This document shows positions 22,085 to 32,064 of a stretch of 64,000 nt of DNA, piece by piece (position 1 is the first letter of the stretch; every line of letters starts with the position of its first letter). Position numbers and translations under genes: made by a program. The notes under the pieces are model-generated. The model was not told the DNA's origin and made no database searches. It saw only the letters and a list, made by a program, of their open reading frames with translations. Source of the stretch: Strongylocentrotus droebachiensis (taxonomy: Eukaryota > Echinodermata > Echinoidea > Camarodonta > Strongylocentrotidae); assembly GCA_035222895.1 (NCBI GenBank), contig JAVYIG010000690.1, forward strand, positions 186,001 through 250,000, in the 5' to 3' direction.

Positions 22085-23070
22085 TGTTAACACTAAATGA
22101 AGCCTCCGAAACAAATTGGATAAATATTATGGATGTCTTATAATTTGGGAAAATATAGTGATTCATTTTAATACTTTATATATTAAAATATTCATAAAGC
22201 TTGGAAGATTTATATGTATAAACTTGTTTATTACTTGGTGAATAATTCTTACATTATCAAGGTTTGAAACAGGTGAATACTCCTAGTACTGGTGTAAAAT
22301 TTCTTTCTGAAATACTGACTATTTGTAAATCATTAAAAATATAAAAAGCCAATAACATCTAACACATTCCTGTCCTTTAATAGACCATAACCAAACATTC
22401 AATAGGAAAACTTTCAACAATCCCCTATCTATAAAACCACAATAGCCAAAAATATGGTGTTAACTACAGTTTGAAGCCTCCGAAACAAGTTTTTTTGGTT
22501 ATTAGTAAGTCTTGAAAAAAATTAACTGGATATCTATTTACTTTCAACTTCAAGGGAGCCTGCACATCCTAACCTATGATTGCCATGCAGATTTAACATG
22601 ATACACATCGGTCTAGGTATTTAAAAAATGAAAAATAATCTTTTTGCTGTTTCGGAGGCTTCAAGTGTTTCGGAGGCTTCAAGTGCTAACGGAAAGTTTG
22701 TATTGTCTGTTATTCTTTAACAGTGGGGAATATCTCAGCTATTTTTTGACAAGTGATTTAGGGGTCCTAATGCTACATTTTGATATAATGATTGGATAAG
22801 TTCCTATATTCATATTTGTACAAGCTGTCTGAATAGTTTGTTTCGGAGGCTTCAATTCAGCTAACGGAAAAATGGCGCGACTCAGTCAAGCTTCTAAAAA
22901 ATTCTTACAAGCAACATGATCAGACAAATTTTGTCATTAGTTGGAAGTATAGATATCAAGTGTTATATCAAGAACAAATGAAATGGTAGAAAGCACTTTT
23001 CAAACCAGAGCTCTTGCTATGAAGTTTGTTAACTATTGTTAACGGAAAATGAAGTCTCCGAAACGACAAA
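22085..23070. repeat. Transposon right arm with six 15-bp motif copies
   Basis: GTTTCGGAGGCTTCA or its reverse complement lies near 22099 (-), 22472 (-), 22649 (+), 22667 (+), 22840 (+) and 23050 (-, one mismatch). GTTAAC or CTAACGG lies next to most of them, on the same side of the motif relative to its orientation. This fits sub-terminal binding sites for a transposase. Confidence 0.75.
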
Positions 23071-23433
23071 TAACAACTCTCTGTTCTCAAAAATAGAGGA
23101 GCAGTTACAGTTACAACTTCTTTGGCACTTTTTATTGAACATCTAACTTCACATTCTGCATAACAAAAACAATCCTCGCTGTTCCTGAAAAAAATGCAGG
23201 GCTGTACAAAAATGTCTATGTATTTTGTGTACATCAAAAGGGTCACATTTAGGGTACTTATGTGCCTGCCAAAATTTAACGAAGTAATCCCTGAAGAAGT
23301 TTATGCTACCCAAGGTAGCACCCAAGTAGGTTACTCATATGCCAAAATATCTTTGAATTCTGTAGCTTTATGAGATCACTAGAGAAAAAAATGTCCAAAT
23401 TTCAAAGTTACACCCTTTACCGTGAAAATGACC

Positions 23434-24000
23434 ATATATATACATCTATATTCTATAACTTTAGGCATCACTCGATTTTATAGGCGGGGGGCTGATATAA
23501 TGACTTAATGTATATAAGTTTAGCCTAGGCATCACTCGATTTCATAGGCGGGGGGCCTAGCATTTGTAAGCATCATCCGATCTTACAGGCGGAGAGGCTG
23601 GTATATATATATACATCTATATTCTATAACTTTAGGCATCACTCGATTTTATAGGCGGGGGGCTGATATAATGACTTAATGTATATAAGTTTAGCCTAGG
23701 CATCACTCGATTTCATAGGCGGGGGTCCTAGCATAACTTTAGGCATCACTCGATTTTATAGGCGGGGGGCTGATATAATGACTTAATGTATATAAGTTTA
23801 GCCTAGGCATCACTCGATTTCATAGGCGGGGGCCTAGCATTGCATTTGTAAGCATTTTTTATGATTCAATATATCTGTGTTATTTTGTTATGACACACAG
23901 AAAATCAAAATGTGCAAAATAAGCGTCCATCTCAAAATGTTAATAAAGCCACGACATAAACGCAAATTTGGTTGTTTGTTATTTTGTTAGCCGTGAATAA
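23434..24000 (+). repeat. Ngaro-like repeat B2, right part, and right end of the element
   Basis: Continues B1 from ATATATATACATC to GTTAGCCGTGAATAA with few differences (for example CAAATTTGG for CAAATTAGG). It ends the element at 24000. Read on the minus strand, its last bases encode YSRLTK and TAA, the end of the neighbouring receptor ORF. Confidence 0.85.
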
Positions 24001-24845
24001 ATGTCAGAGTTAACTCTGAATGATGAGAGATCCGATGCATTCATATACAGCATACCATCACAATTCATTGCATCAGGGGTGTTAGCGACGCTGTTACTAT
24101 AAATCTGACTGTTATTCATGACTGGATCCGAAGCGTTCAGATAATCCGATTCCAAAGCAGCAATTCTCTTGGTTTTTTGGCTCATATCGGGTTCGGCGTA
24201 GAGCTCGTCAACATTTCTTGTGGGACCTGACCTGTTTGCCGTCGAATTGTGCCTTCCATCCTTTCGTTCCACCGATACTGCAGACGGTCTCTTATTCCGA
24301 ATGACATTGCATGGATCGGAAGGATCTGTTTGTCTATCATCACTTGTGCGAGGTGACAGTTGAAACGTCATCGGGGATGCGGCTGCGGCACATGTGTCCG
24401 AAGAAATATCTTCGATATCATCAACAGAACAGTACGTACTGTCTTGAAACGGTGCGCTTGGGACGACTACAGTAGGTGGTGAGCCAACAATCTGAATGCA
24501 ATCTGCAGCACTTGAAGAAATGCATCCGGTCTCGCGCAAGTGTTGTTCTAGAGAAAGATCTTTTCCATCATTGCTGTTTGTAGTATAACCAACGGACTTG
24601 TTGTCCGTGACTGCTTCAGAGTCGCCCTGCAAAGAAAATCTTAGAGGTCCACTCTGAATTTCCTGACAAGAACGCATGATACTAGCATTGCCCGTACCAC
24701 GTTGCTGCCTGGCTAAGGTGTCAGTCGGTACATCGTTCCTTGGCCGAGGCCGTGCAGACGAAATATTGGTCAGTTCAAGAGATTCCGGAGCGTCGTCACC
24801 AGCTGCTGTGCTTGAAATCATTCCAATATTACGTGTTGGCTTTAC
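23979..24845 (-). CDS. Tyrosine-rich cytoplasmic tail ORF of the receptor-like gene
   Basis: In the same frame as the ectodomain ORF, directly after its TGA (VKPTRNIG, then ATG at 24821 and 280 codons). Low-complexity, Ser/Thr/Asp-rich and hydrophilic with no predicted fold. The tyrosines cluster near the end. Three have Asn at +2 (YLNA 227-230, YSNS 241-244, YMNA 259-262 from the ATG), the pattern that Grb2-type SH2 domains bind when phosphorylated. The last is YSRL (275-278). Such a tail is expected of a signalling receptor. The final six codons and the stop come from the inserted retroelement end, so the native C-terminus has been replaced or truncated. It may be translated only by stop readthrough or after loss of the TGA. 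Confidence 0.6.
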   Translation of the reverse strand, partial: VKPTRNIGMISSTAAGDDAPESLELTNISSARPRPRNDVPTDTLARQQRGTGNASIMRSCQEIQSGPLRFSLQGDSEAVTDNKSVGYTTNSNDGKDLSLEQHLRETGCISSSAADCIQIVGSPPTVVVPSAPFQDSTYCSVDDIEDISSDTCAAAASPMTFQLSPRTSDDRQTDPSDPCNVIRNKRPSAVSVERKDGRHNSTANRSGPTRNVDELYAEPDMSQKTKRIAALESDYLNASDPVMNNSQIYSNSVANTPDAMNCDGMLYMNASDLSSFRVNSDIYSRLTK

Positions 24846-26054
24846 TCAACGCCGGTAACAACCGCGAATGATTATGAAGCACATATAACTTGTCAACAAA
24901 AACGCATTTGTTGATAGTACGGTCGAAAAAAAGATAACAGCTAGCATCAGATTAGTTAGATTTGTCTCTTCCGAATTCTTCCATTCGGAAGTATTTCTTA
25001 TAACACTGACGTGGATAGTTTGACATGAGCTGTCATCTGTGAGGTTGCTTAACGGATTTATGTATGAAACTGATGCGGTATAAAAACTCCCTTTCGCCAT
25101 ATCTATACTTCCAATGCTATAGAGTAGCATTGCGTTTGAGTCATGCTTCTCTTCACCGCAGAAGAAGACGATGCGATCAGAACCAGTAAATATTTCTTCC
25201 GTTAATGTGATGGGTTTAAAATCATCATCAATTAATGTGTACCACTTGTTTGCAGTACAACATTGAAATGTTAGGTTCTCGGTTTTGGCATTTTGAATCG
25301 TGTATCGTTCTACAGGCGGGAAGTTACAAACTTTTTGCTCACTTTGTTCGTGATTCGAAATGACACATCTGTCTGGTAAGGTTCTTCCATCAAACATGTC
25401 TCGGGGATCAACGTAAACACTGAAATTGTTGGTGAGATTTAATCGACCGTCGATGTTCATGTTTATAGTTTCATGGGAATAAAGCTTCTGGTTATCCGTA
25501 TTTACCATGTTTACAAGATGTGCTTGCTCCCCTTCTATCACCTGCACCCACTGGCAAGTCATCTGTAATTTGTTAGTATCTTTGTCGAATATAGTCAAAC
25601 AAGTGGGCTCTATAGATCCAACAGTCAAATTCAGTAGCAAAACATTACAGAGTATCTGTGAACCATTATATACTGAGATGACATGTTCCCCCATATCATT
25701 ACTTTCAACGAAAGAAATGATTAGAGTGAGAGTGCCATTGGTATCCTCAATCAAATCATAACGTGGAACATCAAAAGAAACGTTTCTTCCAGTGAACTCT
25801 AGAGTGCCATTGTGTTGCTTTTCCCATGTTGACTCTCCCTTGGTCCACACCAACGATTGAGTACTAAATAGTGGAGACTCGAAAGGAGGTAACATCAGCA
25901 AAACATTTCGTCCACTCACTACGTGAAATGATTTCCTCAGTTCTCTACGGCAACCTAATGCATGATCCTCACAAAATGAGGATTGGTAAAAAGATTGCAA
26001 AAGCAGAAATAAATATAACGCATTTATGAAGCCGCGGAAACCTTTCCGGGACAT
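24846..26054 (-). CDS. Intronless type I membrane glycoprotein, Ig-like ectodomain
   Basis: 402 codons from an ATG followed by a clear signal peptide (hydrophobic core ALYLFLLLQSF, likely cleavage near SSFC). The ectodomain has about eleven N-x-S/T sites. The first domain shows Ig V-like features (VWTK tryptophan; NGTLTLIISFVESNDMGEHV for the D-x-G-x-Y region) but lacks the first disulphide Cys, as do membrane-distal domains of SLAM/CD2-type receptors. The second region is cysteine-rich. A membrane span lies at about residues 370-396, followed by RGCYRR and TGA. The frame stays open past the TGA for about 290 codons. So this is a receptor with a nonsense codon just inside the membrane, a short natural form, or a pseudogene. 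No introns in 1.2 kb. The family is not firmly recognised. Confidence 0.7.
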   Translation of the reverse strand: MSRKGFRGFINALYLFLLLQSFYQSSFCEDHALGCRRELRKSFHVVSGRNVLLMLPPFESPLFSTQSLVWTKGESTWEKQHNGTLEFTGRNVSFDVPRYDLIEDTNGTLTLIISFVESNDMGEHVISVYNGSQILCNVLLLNLTVGSIEPTCLTIFDKDTNKLQMTCQWVQVIEGEQAHLVNMVNTDNQKLYSHETINMNIDGRLNLTNNFSVYVDPRDMFDGRTLPDRCVISNHEQSEQKVCNFPPVERYTIQNAKTENLTFQCCTANKWYTLIDDDFKPITLTEEIFTGSDRIVFFCGEEKHDSNAMLLYSIGSIDMAKGSFYTASVSYINPLSNLTDDSSCQTIHVSVIRNTSEWKNSEETNLTNLMLAVIFFSTVLSTNAFLLTSYMCFIIIRGCYRR

Positions 26055-26986
26055 CGTAACGAATTCGTTGTAAACCCTTTTAATCGCACAACTCTGATGT
26101 TCAATGAAAAGCAGCTAGCAGGCATTAACTCAACAGAGAGTACAAGTGTAGAAGGTATACTGAAACCCTGGTGATATCTGCTACAATGAAATGAATTCAG
26201 CTAGATTTAGACTCGCGTCATCTCGAAACGTTTCCTCAATAGCTCTATCTATTCCATCTAAGATCTTTATGAAAAGTGAAGAAGTGAGAGTGATAATTAC
26301 AGCATTTTAATTGACTGTAGCAACGCGATCATATGCGATTAGAATTGATGATGCAACCCAGTAGATTTAATCGCATTTTGTCATTGTTGAGGCAGGGTCT
26401 TAATGTCTCTTCCTTTAATTATGGTCATGAAATGTCTCGAGTCTTTAGTTATGGTCATGAAATGTTTTGAAGTCTATTGCATCTCACTGATGTTACCACT
26501 CATCGATAACACCCATTTTAAAAGTATGGACTCGCTTTCCTCGAGTCTAAAGTGTCAGTCTGAATTAATAAAGTATATACTTAAATGAAAAAAACTAATC
26601 ATCAAACAGAAACAAAGAAGATGGATTGATATTCAATTGGTACTTGTTATAAAACTCCTCCCATGCTGAAACCAAAACTTCAGCCTGAAGTTATCTAAAG
26701 TTGATTATTGATTGAAAGTGATTATCCAGCAGTGGTTCGATCATTATGTGTTATTGCTATTCAGTTTTGGTCGATTGCAAAGAAACCTTCAAACCATATT
26801 TTTATTGCATGGCTTGGCACAATTATAATGAAACGTAATCAAATTGGAAAACATTGTTTCATAGTCAGCTGGTTTAGCATATGCCCAACTTCTTACCAAA
26901 CTTCCGTCATCATTTTTCCCAATTCTCTTCAGATAACTTTTCAGTAAGAATGAGCGGGAAACAAATTCGAATCCAATCCAGGTATT
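26055..26986. other. Upstream region of the receptor-like gene, nothing recognised
   Basis: Should hold the promoter of the minus-strand receptor ORF, but I see no convincing TATA or initiator pair. Small plus-strand frames at 26403-26588 and 26708-26947 are featureless. A short tandem copy (TTATGGTCATGAAATGT) lies at about 26420-26465. Confidence 0.35.
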
Positions 26987-28153
26987 TATAAAGCGCCAAT
27001 ATCTAGTTGCCTAATCAAAGGCGCTGGTGAGACTGAAAAACTACCAAAAATGTGTGTTCAAGATTCTAACTGGGAAAGACAAAAAGCAGTGACTAATTGT
27101 AAGCAATCTGAAATAGGTATATCTTTAGCTGAGTTCTGAAAATTGCTACCATTATTGTACCAAAAACTTGATAGCGCCATAAGCATTGCCTTCTTCCGTG
27201 GAGCAACATTCAAACACAGACCGCTGAGTTTGGTCTTGTACGGGAAGAAACGTACACGTATTATGAACAGATCTTTTGATATGAGAAATAAGACAAATGC
27301 TCGGCACTAGTTCATCATGTACGTTTTCAAGAGGAAGGTAATTAAATGTTGAATTTGTTGGTTAAATTGAAATCGCCATCAATATTCATAGCCGGAGTCT
27401 CATACTCATACACACAGCGGCGACGGGGAGGGGGAAGAGAGAGCACAGTGCCCCCTCCACATTTTCAAGTACACCTAAAGTGCCCCTTTGTACATAGGAA
27501 AGGTGCCCCCTTTTACTTTAGATAAGTGCCCTATATTTCTAATAGGTGCCCGTTCCACATTCTTATAAGTGCCTCTTACGACCTCTGATAAGTGCCCCCT
27601 TTACCATGATAATTGCCGCTCTTCAAATCTGAGAGGTGCCCATTTTACTTTAACAAGTGCCCTTTTCTTTTGTAATAAGTGCTCCTCCCTTTCTGAAAAT
27701 TGGAAAGAAAAAAGATCAAAGGAGATGAGAGAAAGCAAAATGGTGCTCTCCTAAATCCTGGATTCTGTATCTAAATTTGGACTGCAGTGTGTACTGCAAA
27801 AATCTAGGACAAATACAACAAAAAATCACAAAAACAACATTCATGTTATTTACATACCATGTGATCTATAACAGATCATCAATTTATTATGAATTCCAAA
27901 AATACAGCAAGAAAAAAAAAGTTGAAATATCCAGTTCAGTTTTATACAACATACGATTGGAAATTGAGAAAATGTTATTCAAAAATATCATAATTTATAT
28001 TCAGACTTTGTCAATATTGCTGCTTCAAACTACTATCTTATTGAAAATGCTCACAAAAGTTGCATATATAAGCTTAAACATAAATACTAAAACGTCATTA
28101 ACATGCTTACATTAGTAGAAATTACTGGTCATTGATTAAGAACATCACATTTT
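26987..28153. repeat. Repeat R: right copy of the long direct repeat
   Basis: Same orientation, start and end as repeat L (TATAAAGCGCC ... CACATTTT). The minisatellite part is a single unit. A 112-codon frame at 27777-28115 matches the 149-codon frame of L at its C-terminal part. L and R bracket the receptor-like gene and the YR element. Confidence 0.85.
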
Positions 28154-31100
28154 TTATATATGCATAACTATATGTATGATCAGTCTCAAGAAAATTAGAG
28201 ACATTGTTTATTTCATGAGAACAAGAAAAGCCGGTAACCAAATATCTTTGAAAATTTGGGGTGGCATTCTGAAAACTGTTTTATTTTATGTTGGTTAACT
28301 CTTTGAATGCCGCACATCCCGAGCCACATTGCTTATATTATGGGATAGTCAGTAGTCAGCGGGTATAAAGAGACTATAGCGCAAACTATTTATTTTAAAA
28401 AGACGTCTGTGCAAGCATCAGTAACCAGTGTATATTCAGCACCATTTCAGTTTGTTATGACAATACACATCACTTTCACAGACATAAAAGATAACAGTCT
28501 CCAGATTACGGCTCAGAAAGATTCTTCTACACTGCTAAAATTTTGACCTGATTTTGCCGCTAGTTTGGGAAATAACCCACCGGATTTTAATAGAAATATA
28601 TATCACCATGGAAACCGATGTTGGCGAGAAGGTAAACCCCTTTGAATAGTCGGATGGATTAGGAAACTTTTGAAAACTTGTTGGATTCCCTGAAAATTTG
28701 CAGCATTGAGGCAACAACAAAAGCATAGAGCAAAGTAACGCTGTTTGTCAACTGACCGTGATACTGCTGTTACGTTTAACGGAACAAAAACCCACGGAAA
28801 TGTATATTTTTTATCCAAAAAAGTATTGAATGGGTAAGAGGTATTGTGAACTGGTTTCTTTTCCTCAGAGTATTTTTAGTTTGTTTCCATTTTGAAAAAG
28901 CACCATGGTGTCGAAACATTGAGCTGATTAATGAAGCTTGGTTAGTTTCAATTAAAAGAAATTTGTTAATGTGATCTTAAAGGAATTTTATGGCTTTTCA
29001 ATGTTCATTATGTGAAACTTTTACCAAACACATTTTCAACAGGTAAGGTATGATAAGTAATAAATAATGCATATTTTTTAGACTAAGTTCTTCTTAATAT
29101 ACAATTGGTTATTCAAAGAGAATATAGATTCATATGGTATGAATCCGACATAAAATGTTAGATCCTGAGGTTAAAACTAGTTGTCACACGGTATTGGTCG
29201 CTTATATTATTAGATAGAAGTCAAAGGTCAGAACGTTACGCATGTTTCGTCAAATAAAAATATACTAGCTACATATATCTAATTTTTTTTAACGTTTTGT
29301 TTTTAGTTGTTAATACAAAAATTACTGAAACTTATCATACAGTTTCGAAAATTGTCATGGCTATATCAATAAACTTGTTAAAAATTGAAACAATACAGTT
29401 TGTCATATTATAACTATGCTGAGAGCATACAAATATTAGAATAGTAATTAGAAAAGCTTAGTTTGTTGTTTAAAAATGACCAATTATTTGAAGAATTAAA
29501 ATATGGACATTATCAGGGTACAAGGGTTTTCCTGCACAAACCATCTCTTATAAAAACAAGATTTTTTAAGTATATTCACAACTTTTGAGAAACAAATCGA
29601 CCATGGTGTACTTTGTCGGAGCTATATGAACTTTAAAAAAAAAAAATTCTTGCTCAATCTATTAACGTAAAAGTGTGCAGGCCTTATCCCCTGAAAATAT
29701 ACCATGTTTGATGCAATCTAATTTCTTCATATTTTAAAGAAAAGAAACAAAAATATTTAAAAACAGAGCAGATCGGCTCCATGTAGTCTTTTCAGCCTCA
29801 CCAGTGCCTTAGACAGCACGTATAAATTACAGACAAAAAACAAACAACTCGACAAAGAACAACCCCAAAACAACAGAGGACTGTTTTTAAAATACACACA
29901 CACATAAATAACCGTTATTTTACACAGCGTAAAATACACCTCTGTCAAACTACAACAAAATCACAGATAGAAACAAATCCAATACTAGCATCGATAATCA
30001 TCACGGATATGAAAAAAATTCTTCTACAGTTCTTTTATTCAGAAAGAACAGTTTCTTTGTTTAATGCATGGTATTCGTATTGAGAATAAATAGAGAGCGA
30101 CTTAGTTCTATACAAAGGCTTTGAGGAGAACTTGTTATACAGCATAAACATGTACATATCTGAAAATCACTGAAATCATCTCTCTTCTAATATAACAGAT
30201 AAGATGATGATGGAATTATATGAAATACCTGAATCATATGAAATAGATAAGACAGGGGTCCTACTGAATACATAGATTCTACATGCAAGGGATACATGAC
30301 ACACATCTGTCAAAATACCTCAATTTCTTCTGTACAGATACACATGAACAATAGTTGCAGAGATGTTACTTTCTACTACATTCTAAATCAGTATAGTTTA
30401 AAACATGAGATTGGAAGTAGATTATGTCAAAATTTGCATAATTGGTATGCTATCTAGAAATATAGTAGCTTTGCATAGACATAATTAACTTTTCCTTAAT
30501 GATTATTACAGGAAAAAGTGAGATTGTAGTGGAAGATGGTGTTAAAAAGAAATCTCTCTCTCTATCTCTCTCTCTCTCCCCCTCTCTCTCTTTCTCTCTC
30601 CTTCTCTCTTTCTCTCTCTCCTTCTCTCTCTCTCTCACATCAAATTGTACATTTTCTACTAACATTCAATACTCACTCACATACTCCAAATCAAAATTTC
30701 ACGGCATACATTTTCTCATCCACTCTCCTTTGCATTACATAGTATCGGGTCGTTTAAATCTAAATTATCATAAAACTATAAACAAAAGAGGAAATACACA
30801 TACCATTAGCAATAGTTAAACTCCTGACACAACATATTTTCACATTTACGCTGCATGTATCGACACATTACCTACATGAATATATATATATTTATATTTG
30901 ATGAGGATTCTAAATTGGTGCAATTATGTCTCCATTAGCAAACTCAATCCATGATTCCAGTTTCATAGATACACCATTAACAACATTTATAACTTAAAAG
31001 CGAATCGACCTCATGCACAACCTATTCAATTCCTTCTCTACGAGTTAAAAAGAGTACCATGCGCGCATATCACAAATCAATCAATCTTTCAGAGGTTTGC

Positions 31101-31996
31101 AGCAAGCGAGTGACCCAATACTTTTTTTTTGTTATGGTTGCTATTCCAAAACCTCATACAATGTACAATAAATAATGCTGGGAGATTGATAAACATCACA
31201 TGATGTAGCGGGATAAAGATTTTGTTTGCAAAAAGGCGAGGATGAGTGGAGGAACAGAGAATGGGTTGTTTGGTCACAGGAGGCGTATTGTTATCTCTCT
31301 TGTTACAGCAAAGGATGGTCGAGGCGTGATTCCACAGCACATTTCTTCAAAGTGCGCAACTTCTTCCTAAACTTTGATAAAAAGTGGATCCAATATTAAA
31401 ATTGAGCAAGCACCTTGGAACATCTTAAAGCCGCAAACCTTAAGAAATAAGAAATAAATATGCCGTCATCGTCAATTTTGTAAGTATACATCTCACCATG
31501 TGAAAGTGTGAAAGGATCTAAGCTGTACATACACATCTCTGACACTTTCAAAATGGCTTCAACATTTCCTTCAAATAACTTAACTAAAAGTATCACCGTT
31601 TAAAAAAAAAACAATCTGTTGTCATCCTTATACATCATCTTACCCATAGACAAAAAACATTCTGGAAAAAATAAAACTCTCTCCATTTTTTAGATGAGAT
31701 GCATGATATAGCTGTGGTTGCTACTGTTGAAAGCTCCAAAAATCAATTCATCCTTAAAGTATGGCATTAAGAGAAGAATCAAATGCTGCCCTCTTGTGAC
31801 CAACTATGTAAATAGTGACCTGAGTTGACCTCCTGGATCATGAATATTCATTCATCTGGCTCTGATTGAAGACCTCTCCTACTCTATCCTCGCCTCCCGT
31901 TCGTAACGAGCTTGGGTGTGACAATGCTGCTGCTGCTTGCATGATTGGATTTTTTAGTTTTTATTTCCAGAGTCTGTATTTCAGAAGTGTTTTTTG
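28154..31996. other. Intergenic region or 3' UTR of the EGF gene
   Basis: 3.8 kb, AT-rich. A candidate minus-strand poly(A) signal (TTTATT on the plus strand) lies near 30033. A CT-rich microsatellite lies at 30551-30639. Small frames at 28535-28818, 29757-29948, 31089-31340 and 31396-31596 lack familiar motifs. No tRNA or ncRNA was recognised. Confidence 0.4.
30551..30639. repeat. (CT)n microsatellite
   Basis: About 90 bp of TCTC units broken by TTCTC and CCCC. The reading frames here in both directions (Ser/Leu or Arg/Glu-rich) are artefacts of it. Confidence 0.95.
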
Positions 31997-32064
31997 TTAG
32001 AATCCGTTGGGTCCTATGTCACCTCTGAGCGGCGTTGACGGTGTAGGAAAAGCATACAAACCAC
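31997..32064 (-). CDS. MEGF6: MEGF6-like exon 32 (terminal)
   Basis: Acceptor AAACTAG before 32064. Phase-1 joining with exon 31 gives [22 protein letters not shown] and TAA (31997-31999). The tail is short, with no membrane span or GPI signal, consistent with secretion. No similarity checked; the call rests on frame, phase and splice site. Confidence 0.65.

Larger units (their letters stand above)
18530..23433. mobile_element. 4.9-kb DNA transposon with 30-bp TIRs, nested in B2
   Basis: The left 30 bp (18530-18559, GGTCATTTTCAC then AGTAAAGGGTGTAACTTT) are the reverse complement of 23404-23433 with one mismatch. Comparing with the empty site in B1 (GGCTGGTATATATATACATC), the insertion duplicated ATAT: 18526-18529 and 23434-23437. 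The duplication lies in an AT dinucleotide run, so its length (2-4 bp) is uncertain. Inside are nine copies of a 15-bp motif clustered toward the two ends, a SINE piece and two minus-strand coding exons. No transposase catalytic motif was recognised, so no superfamily is assigned. A 4-bp duplication would be compatible with Sola-type elements among others. Confidence 0.85.
13455..24000 (+). mobile_element. Ngaro/DIRS-like YR retroelement with split direct repeats, internally deleted
   Basis: Order: A1 (13455-13734), tyrosine recombinase and SGNH remnants (13817-15310), tandem repeat region (15447-16450), B1 (16696-17519), A2 (17517-17796), spacer with a LINE tail (17797-18267), B2 (18268-18529 and 23434-24000, split by a transposon). 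A1-(ORFs)-B1-A2-B2 is the terminal-repeat layout known for Ngaro-type tyrosine-recombinase retrotransposons. A1 and A2 look identical over 280 bp. B1 and B2 are each about 824 bp with only a few differences. B1 and A2 overlap by three bases (TAA), as expected of a circle-junction sequence. No Gag, reverse transcriptase or RNase H is seen; only about 80 bp separate A1 from the recombinase region. So this copy is internally deleted and relied on enzymes made elsewhere. Confidence 0.82.

Noticed and set aside
21888..22166. Minus-strand 92-codon frame with a GGCATGGCCTATGCC palindrome
   Set aside because: An inverted repeat (ATGGTCTTTG...CAAAGACCAT) within transposon DNA explains it; no protein motif.
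22968..23246. Minus-strand 92-codon frame near the transposon right end
   Set aside because: No splice partner with the 19.9-20.4 kb exons and no recognisable motif; contains a sub-terminal motif copy.
30450..30819. Overlapping Ser/Leu- and Arg/Glu-rich open frames
   Set aside because: They are translations of a CT microsatellite and lack any start, splice or motif support.
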